Below, piece after piece: positions 60,290-64,000 of a stretch of 64,000 bases of DNA. The stretch lies in assembly GCA_030145245.1 (NCBI GenBank), contig JAQYWC010000046.1, forward strand, positions 1-64,000, read 5' to 3'. The translations under genes and the position numbers were made by a program. The notes below the pieces were generated by a model, which did no database searches, was not told where the DNA came from, and was given only the letters and a program-made list of their open reading frames with translations. Every line of letters begins with the position of its first letter. Position 1 is the stretch's first letter. Origin of the DNA: Desulfobacterium sp. GTDB lineage: Bacteria > Desulfobacterota > Desulfobacteria > Desulfobacterales > Desulfobacteraceae.

Positions 60290-61867
60290 TTACTCTATTT
60301 TAAAGCTTTCCGATATTCCACCGAACTGTTTTCTTAATTTGGGTTTTTCAATTTTGCCTGTTGGATTGCGAGGCACATGGTTAAAGATAATTTTACGCGG
60401 CCTTTTGTACCTTGGAAGCTCCTCGCAAAATGCATTGATCTCATCCTTTGTCACTGCCTGGCCTTTCTTCACCTGAATTACGGCGGCCGTGATCTCCCCC
60501 AGCCGGGTACTGGGTACGCCAATGACTGCAACGTCCTGTATTTTCGGATGGGCCTGCAAAAAGTTTTCGATTTCCACCGGGTAGATATTCTCCCCTCCCG
60601 TAATGATAACGTCTTTCTTCCTATCCACCAGCCAGATAAACCCGTCTTCATCCTGGCGGGCCACATCCCCCGTGCGCAGCCAACCGTTAACGACCGCTTC
60701 GGCAGTTGCCTCAGCATTTCCATAGTATTCTTTCATGATACCCGGCCCCTTAACGATCAACTCCCCTGGAGAGCCTTGTTCAACGGACCTTAAGTCATCA
60801 TCAACGACCTTGCATTCCCAGTCAAACCCAGGCCGCCCAATGGCGCCGACCTTGTGTTCATTCTCAATCCCCAGATGAACGCATCCCGGACCGGTACACT
60901 CTGTAAGCCCATAATTTGTGTCATACTTGTGATGGGGAAATACTTTTTTCCATTCTTTAATAAGACTCAAGGGAACCGGTTGGGCGCCGATATGCATCAA
61001 CCGCCACTGATCAAGCTCATAGTCCCGCAACTTTATGTCGCCACATTCAATGGCAAAGAGTATATCCAGCGCCCATGGCACCAGAAGCCAGACCAGGGTC
61101 ACTTTCTCCTCAGACACGGCCTCAACAATCCATTTGGGTTCGATCCCTTTCAGAATGACGGATCTGGCCCCCACAATAAAATTTCCAAACCAGTGCATTT
61201 TGGCGCCGGTATGGTATAACGGCGGAATACAAAGAAAATTATCTTCATGGGTCTGGTGATGGTGACTGTTTTCCAGGAAACAGGCAAACTCCAGATTCCT
61301 GTGGGTCAGCAATGTCGCCTTGGGTCTGCCGGTGGTTCCGGATGTAAAGTAAAGACCGGCATCGTCCAATATATTCATATTCACCTGTGGTTCATCCGCA
61401 CTTTGAGAGTCAATAAACGCTTTATACGGGATTGCGTAACCAGGCGTCTGTTCTTCCGGCCCCACAAAGATGTAATCTTTTACGGTTTCATCAATATCGC
61501 TTTTTATTTTATCAACACGGTCAACAAATTCCTCACCAAAGATAAACGCTTTTGCCCCGGCAACGGATGTGCAGTATTTGAGACTCTCTGCCCGAAACCG
61601 GAAATTAAGCGGCACCGCCAGCGCGCCGGTACGAAGGATACCAAAATAGATGGGCAGCCATTCAATGCAGTTGACCATCAAATGAACCACTTTATCCCCT
61701 TTTTGAATTCCGGCGGCGAGAAGGGCCTGGGCGACCTGATTCGACTGTGCATTAAATTCCTCCCAGGTAATTTCCCGTCTCAGGTTTTGAGTTGGCACAC
61801 GCTCTATCAGGGCTGTTTCATTTCCATACATCCGGGCATTTCGAACAAGTATATCTGTAATCAGCAT
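60290..61867 (-). CDS. AMP-forming acyl/aryl-CoA ligase
   Basis: A 525-residue ANL-superfamily ligase. Motif A3 YFTSGTTGRPKATLLTHRN binds ATP phosphates; A5-type NYGLTECTGPG, A7 GWLRTGDVARQDEDG, A8 VDRKKDVIITGGENIYPVEIE and the A10 lysine near the end (PTGKIEK) are intact. It joins a carboxylic acid to CoA with ATP to AMP plus PPi. It is not the shorter PaaK subfamily, so the substrate may be a medium-chain, aryl or hydroxyaryl acid. GGAGAGG precedes the ATG. It shares its operon with an ACT protein and the sigma-54 activator, pointing to aromatic-acid activation. Confidence 0.88.
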   Translation of the reverse strand: MLITDILVRNARMYGNETALIERVPTQNLRREITWEEFNAQSNQVAQALLAAGIQKGDKVVHLMVNCIEWLPIYFGILRTGALAVPLNFRFRAESLKYCTSVAGAKAFIFGEEFVDRVDKIKSDIDETVKDYIFVGPEEQTPGYAIPYKAFIDSQSADEPQVNMNILDDAGLYFTSGTTGRPKATLLTHRNLEFACFLENSHHHQTHEDNFLCIPPLYHTGAKMHWFGNFIVGARSVILKGIEPKWIVEAVSEEKVTLVWLLVPWALDILFAIECGDIKLRDYELDQWRLMHIGAQPVPLSLIKEWKKVFPHHKYDTNYGLTECTGPGCVHLGIENEHKVGAIGRPGFDWECKVVDDDLRSVEQGSPGELIVKGPGIMKEYYGNAEATAEAVVNGWLRTGDVARQDEDGFIWLVDRKKDVIITGGENIYPVEIENFLQAHPKIQDVAVIGVPSTRLGEITAAVIQVKKGQAVTKDEINAFCEELPRYKRPRKIIFNHVPRNPTGKIEKPKLRKQFGGISESFKIE

Positions 61868-61977
61868 AATATTTCCTCTCCAAATCCTTTATTCTCGCGC
61901 TTTCAGGTTTCCTTATCTCAAGATGAATAAAAAACAATCAGATGGTTGATCCAGGGTCCAGGTAAATAACGATTAAT

Positions 61978-62364
61978 TCATTCAAGCACCTGGGAGGCCT
62001 TATCCGGGTCATCGACCATAAACACCATCCCCATGCTGTTTTTTTCCACATTGGCAAAGGCATACATGTATTCCACGTTTATCCCGGCACGGTTAAAGGA
62101 CGCCAGAACATCATGGATCTGCCGGGTATCATTTTCCAGTTCAACCGCAAAGACCGATGTGGAATTTACGACGAACCCTTGATGTTTAAGGTGGTCTTTC
62201 GCCTTTTTCGTATCATCCACAATCATCCGGAGCACTCCGAAATCCGAAAGATCGGCCAGAATCATGGCCTTTACAACAATGCCCGCCTCCGAAAGTGCGG
62301 AAGTAACTTCAGCAAGTCGTCCCGATTTGTTTTCCATGAAGATCGAAATTTGTTCAATTTGCAT
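61978..62364 (-). CDS. Tandem ACT-domain protein
   Basis: A 128-residue protein; the ATG at 62364, seven bases after AAGGAG, is preferred to an upstream start. Two ACT modules: 1-65 (QIEQISIFMENKSGRLAEVTSALSEAGI type start) and 68-128 (FAVELENDTRQIHDVLASFNRAGINVEY). ACT domains bind amino acids or related acids and regulate nearby enzymes. Small ACT proteins often sit next to arylacetate-CoA ligase genes in anaerobes. Here it lies between the sigma-54 activator and a CoA ligase, so it may sense an aromatic amino acid or the arylacetate. Confidence 0.85.
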   Translation of the reverse strand: MQIEQISIFMENKSGRLAEVTSALSEAGIVVKAMILADLSDFGVLRMIVDDTKKAKDHLKHQGFVVNSTSVFAVELENDTRQIHDVLASFNRAGINVEYMYAFANVEKNSMGMVFMVDDPDKASQVLE

Positions 62365-62419
62365 AGCGCTTCTCCTTTTTCTATTTAATGACACAAAGCC
62401 GGGGCATAAACCGTCCCCA

Positions 62420-63814
62420 TTACGGATCCATCATCCCGTACAAATGCATTTTTTTATAAAGCAGGGCCCTTGATATTCCAAGTATTTTGGCTGTTTCCGA
62501 TCTGTTGTTGTTTGCAGATACAAGGGCCTGGCTAACCGCTTTTTTCTCGGTCAAGGCAACCAGAGAACGCAAATCATGTTTAATACCGAAATGGGATTGA
62601 ATGACAGCGCTTTGCCCGGAGATTATGGTCCGGACATGCTCCTCCGTTATGGATTCCTGGGGAACAAGGATGATGAGCCGTTCCAGGACATTTCGCAATT
62701 CACGGATATTGCCCGGCCAATCATAATTTTTCAGGACATTTAACGCTTCGAAATCCAGCTTTTTGTGATAAATACCGTATTCCTTCTTTAACTGCTTCCA
62801 GATAAAAAGAGTTAATTCCGGAATATCCGAGCGACGGTCACGAAGGGAAGGAATACAAATGGGAATCACATTCAGTCGATAGTACAGATCTTTTCTGAAC
62901 TTTCCTTGCTTTACAAGCTGCTCCAGGTTTTTATTGGTGGCGGCGATGATGCGCACATCAACGTTAAATATTTTTTCTCCCCCGACCTTGTCAACCGTTC
63001 GTTCCTGGATGACCCGCAGCATTTTAGCCTGGAGGGCCAAGGGCATATCACCAATCTCATCAAGAAAAATGGTTCCAGTATCAGCCAGTTCGAACTTACC
63101 TTTCTTCCCTCCTTTTTTAGCACCGGTAAATGCACCGCCCACATACCCGAACAACTCTGACTCAAAAAGGCTTTCCTGAATGGCCGAACAATTAAGCATC
63201 ACAAAAGGACCGTTACACCGTGAACTCATATTATGTATGCTTTGGGCAAATACCTCCTTGCCCACGCCACTTTCTCCTAACAACAGCACAGTTGCCTGGG
63301 AGGCAGACGCCCTGATGGCCCTTTTTTTTATTTGATGGCTTAACTCAGAAAAGGCAACCATTTTTTTAAATGTATACCGGGCATCGTGATGGTTCCCATC
63401 TGTTTTTTTTATTTTTGCTTCAAGTTTCAGGATCTTTTGTGTCAGGTGTTTCACTGTATCCGTATGCTGAAATCTAATTTTTCCGACAACACCGACACAT
63501 TGGCCCCGAATCACCAACGGCAGCCTGGAAACAATATATTCATGCTTACCGATGGTCTGGATTTCGTCTGTTTCAGCTACACCGGTCTGGGCAACAATAT
63601 GCATCCTGGTGTTTTCCATGATATCGGTTACCTGTCTGCCCACAGCTTTCTCTTTCGGAATCCCATGAATCTCCTCAAAACTTTTATTTACATAGACAAT
63701 TTCCCCCTTCAGGTTGATGACCATCAAGCCTTCCGCAGAAATCGCCAGGATTTCCTCAATTATTTCCGTAGCACTAAAAACATCTGTTAACTCAAAAAGT
63801 TTTAAATCATTCAT
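62420..63814 (-). CDS. PAS-containing sigma-54 activator of the decarboxylase locus
   Basis: A 464-residue bacterial enhancer-binding protein; ATG 63814 lies five bases after GGAG. A PAS sensor covers about 20-125 ([24 protein letters not shown]). A short coiled coil follows, then AAA+ at 165-395: Walker A GESGVGKE, sigma-54 loop GAFTGA (intact), Walker [12 protein letters not shown] Fis-type helix-turn-helix ends the protein ([21 protein letters not shown]). No receiver, so it likely responds directly to a small molecule through PAS. The sigma-54 sites at 54596 and 63885 are its probable targets, giving self-regulation and control of the decarboxylase operon. Confidence 0.92.
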   Translation of the reverse strand: MNDLKLFELTDVFSATEIIEEILAISAEGLMVINLKGEIVYVNKSFEEIHGIPKEKAVGRQVTDIMENTRMHIVAQTGVAETDEIQTIGKHEYIVSRLPLVIRGQCVGVVGKIRFQHTDTVKHLTQKILKLEAKIKKTDGNHHDARYTFKKMVAFSELSHQIKKRAIRASASQATVLLLGESGVGKEVFAQSIHNMSSRCNGPFVMLNCSAIQESLFESELFGYVGGAFTGAKKGGKKGKFELADTGTIFLDEIGDMPLALQAKMLRVIQERTVDKVGGEKIFNVDVRIIAATNKNLEQLVKQGKFRKDLYYRLNVIPICIPSLRDRRSDIPELTLFIWKQLKKEYGIYHKKLDFEALNVLKNYDWPGNIRELRNVLERLIILVPQESITEEHVRTIISGQSAVIQSHFGIKHDLRSLVALTEKKAVSQALVSANNNRSETAKILGISRALLYKKMHLYGMMDP

Positions 63815-63884
63815 AGCGTCTCCATGCACCCGATTTTTATGATCTGGAGCATCGTTCCGGACATCCATTCAACTCTTTCTTTTG

Positions 63885-63900
63885 TGCATAAGTCATGCCA
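63885..63900 (-). promoter_or_regulatory. Sigma-54 promoter of the regulator-ACT-ligase operon
   Basis: On the minus strand TGGCATGACTTATGCA: -24 TGGCAT, -12 ATGCA, GG and GC ten bases apart. It lies about 70 bases before the regulator ATG, implying sigma-54 dependence and possible self-activation. Confidence 0.7.
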
Positions 63901-64000
63901 TACGTATGCGACCTAAAAGAGACAACGGGCATAGGAGAAGTATAACTGATTTTACGTTAAGAGGATTGGGACTGCTGCTGTTACGACCCTCTCCCCATGA

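Noticed and set aside
63906-64000. Open plus-strand frame from ATG 63906 running off the window
   Set aside because: Only about 31 codons, no ribosome site, basic/leucine-rich composition; and it lies in the upstream region of the regulator.
1-64000. CRISPR arrays, tRNA, rRNA, IS elements, prophage
   Set aside because: No regularly spaced repeats, cloverleaf-like sequences, rRNA-like tracts, transposase or phage genes were recognised.

Overview
The window looks like a chromosomal piece of a strictly anaerobic deltaproteobacterium, most likely a Desulfobacterales sulfate reducer. This is inferred from the moderate-to-high GC content, glycyl-radical chemistry, an ADP-forming acyl-CoA synthetase, a core-MetE-like protein, several sigma-54 regulators and histidine kinases, and T6SS pieces. 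No rRNA, tRNA, CRISPR array, transposase or phage gene was seen. The species cannot be fixed from the sequence alone.

Layout. (1) 1-10 kb: a truncated unknown gene, a small membrane protein, a secreted esterase, a patatin-like lipase, a TPR methyltransferase, an orphan VgrG with a DUF6484 partner, a decayed DUF2169-like gene and a TIGR02270/HEAT protein. This is a T6SS accessory island without core T6SS genes. (2) 10-23 kb: two membrane diguanylate cyclases flank a signalling block made of an envelope lipoprotein/FHA operon (polysaccharide deacetylase, LysM-TPR lipoprotein, double FHA protein) and a divergent operon (membrane sensor, membrane Ser/Thr kinase, PP2C phosphatase). (3) 23-33 kb: housekeeping genes: a SpoU methyltransferase, a TrpXYZ-like ABC transporter, TypA/BipA, a core-MetE-like protein, a double UspA protein and an acyl-CoA synthetase (ADP-forming) fused to a GNAT domain. 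(4) 33-47 kb: a sigma-54 response regulator/kinase pair, a LysR/nitroreductase pair, then a seven-gene set behind a textbook sigma-54 promoter: kinase, response regulator, TauE-type permease, small membrane protein, PEP-synthase-like phosphotransferase and two more receiver proteins. (5) 47-54 kb: an M23 peptidase, small envelope proteins, a deaminase, then a 4.4-kb segment bounded by 33-bp near-identical direct repeats (MarR-GNAT, Fbh1-like helicase, aminoglycoside-phosphotransferase-like kinase, DUF309). (6) 54.5-64 kb: a glycyl-radical arylacetate decarboxylase locus.

The decarboxylase locus is the most striking part. A 904-residue enzyme carries the full 4-hydroxyphenylacetate decarboxylase catalytic set (C508, E510, H541, E642, G879). 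It is followed by an HpdC-like small subunit, an MFS transporter and an HpdA-like activase. Facing them is an operon of a PAS/sigma-54 activator, an ACT protein and an acyl-CoA ligase. The small subunit keeps only the C-terminal four-cysteine cluster site; the N-terminal cluster ligands expected from clostridial HpdC are all replaced. A good sigma-54 promoter lies before the regulator operon and a weaker one before the decarboxylase, so the two operons are probably one regulon: take up an aromatic acid, decarboxylate it (p-cresol if the substrate is 4-hydroxyphenylacetate), and activate a related acid to its CoA ester.
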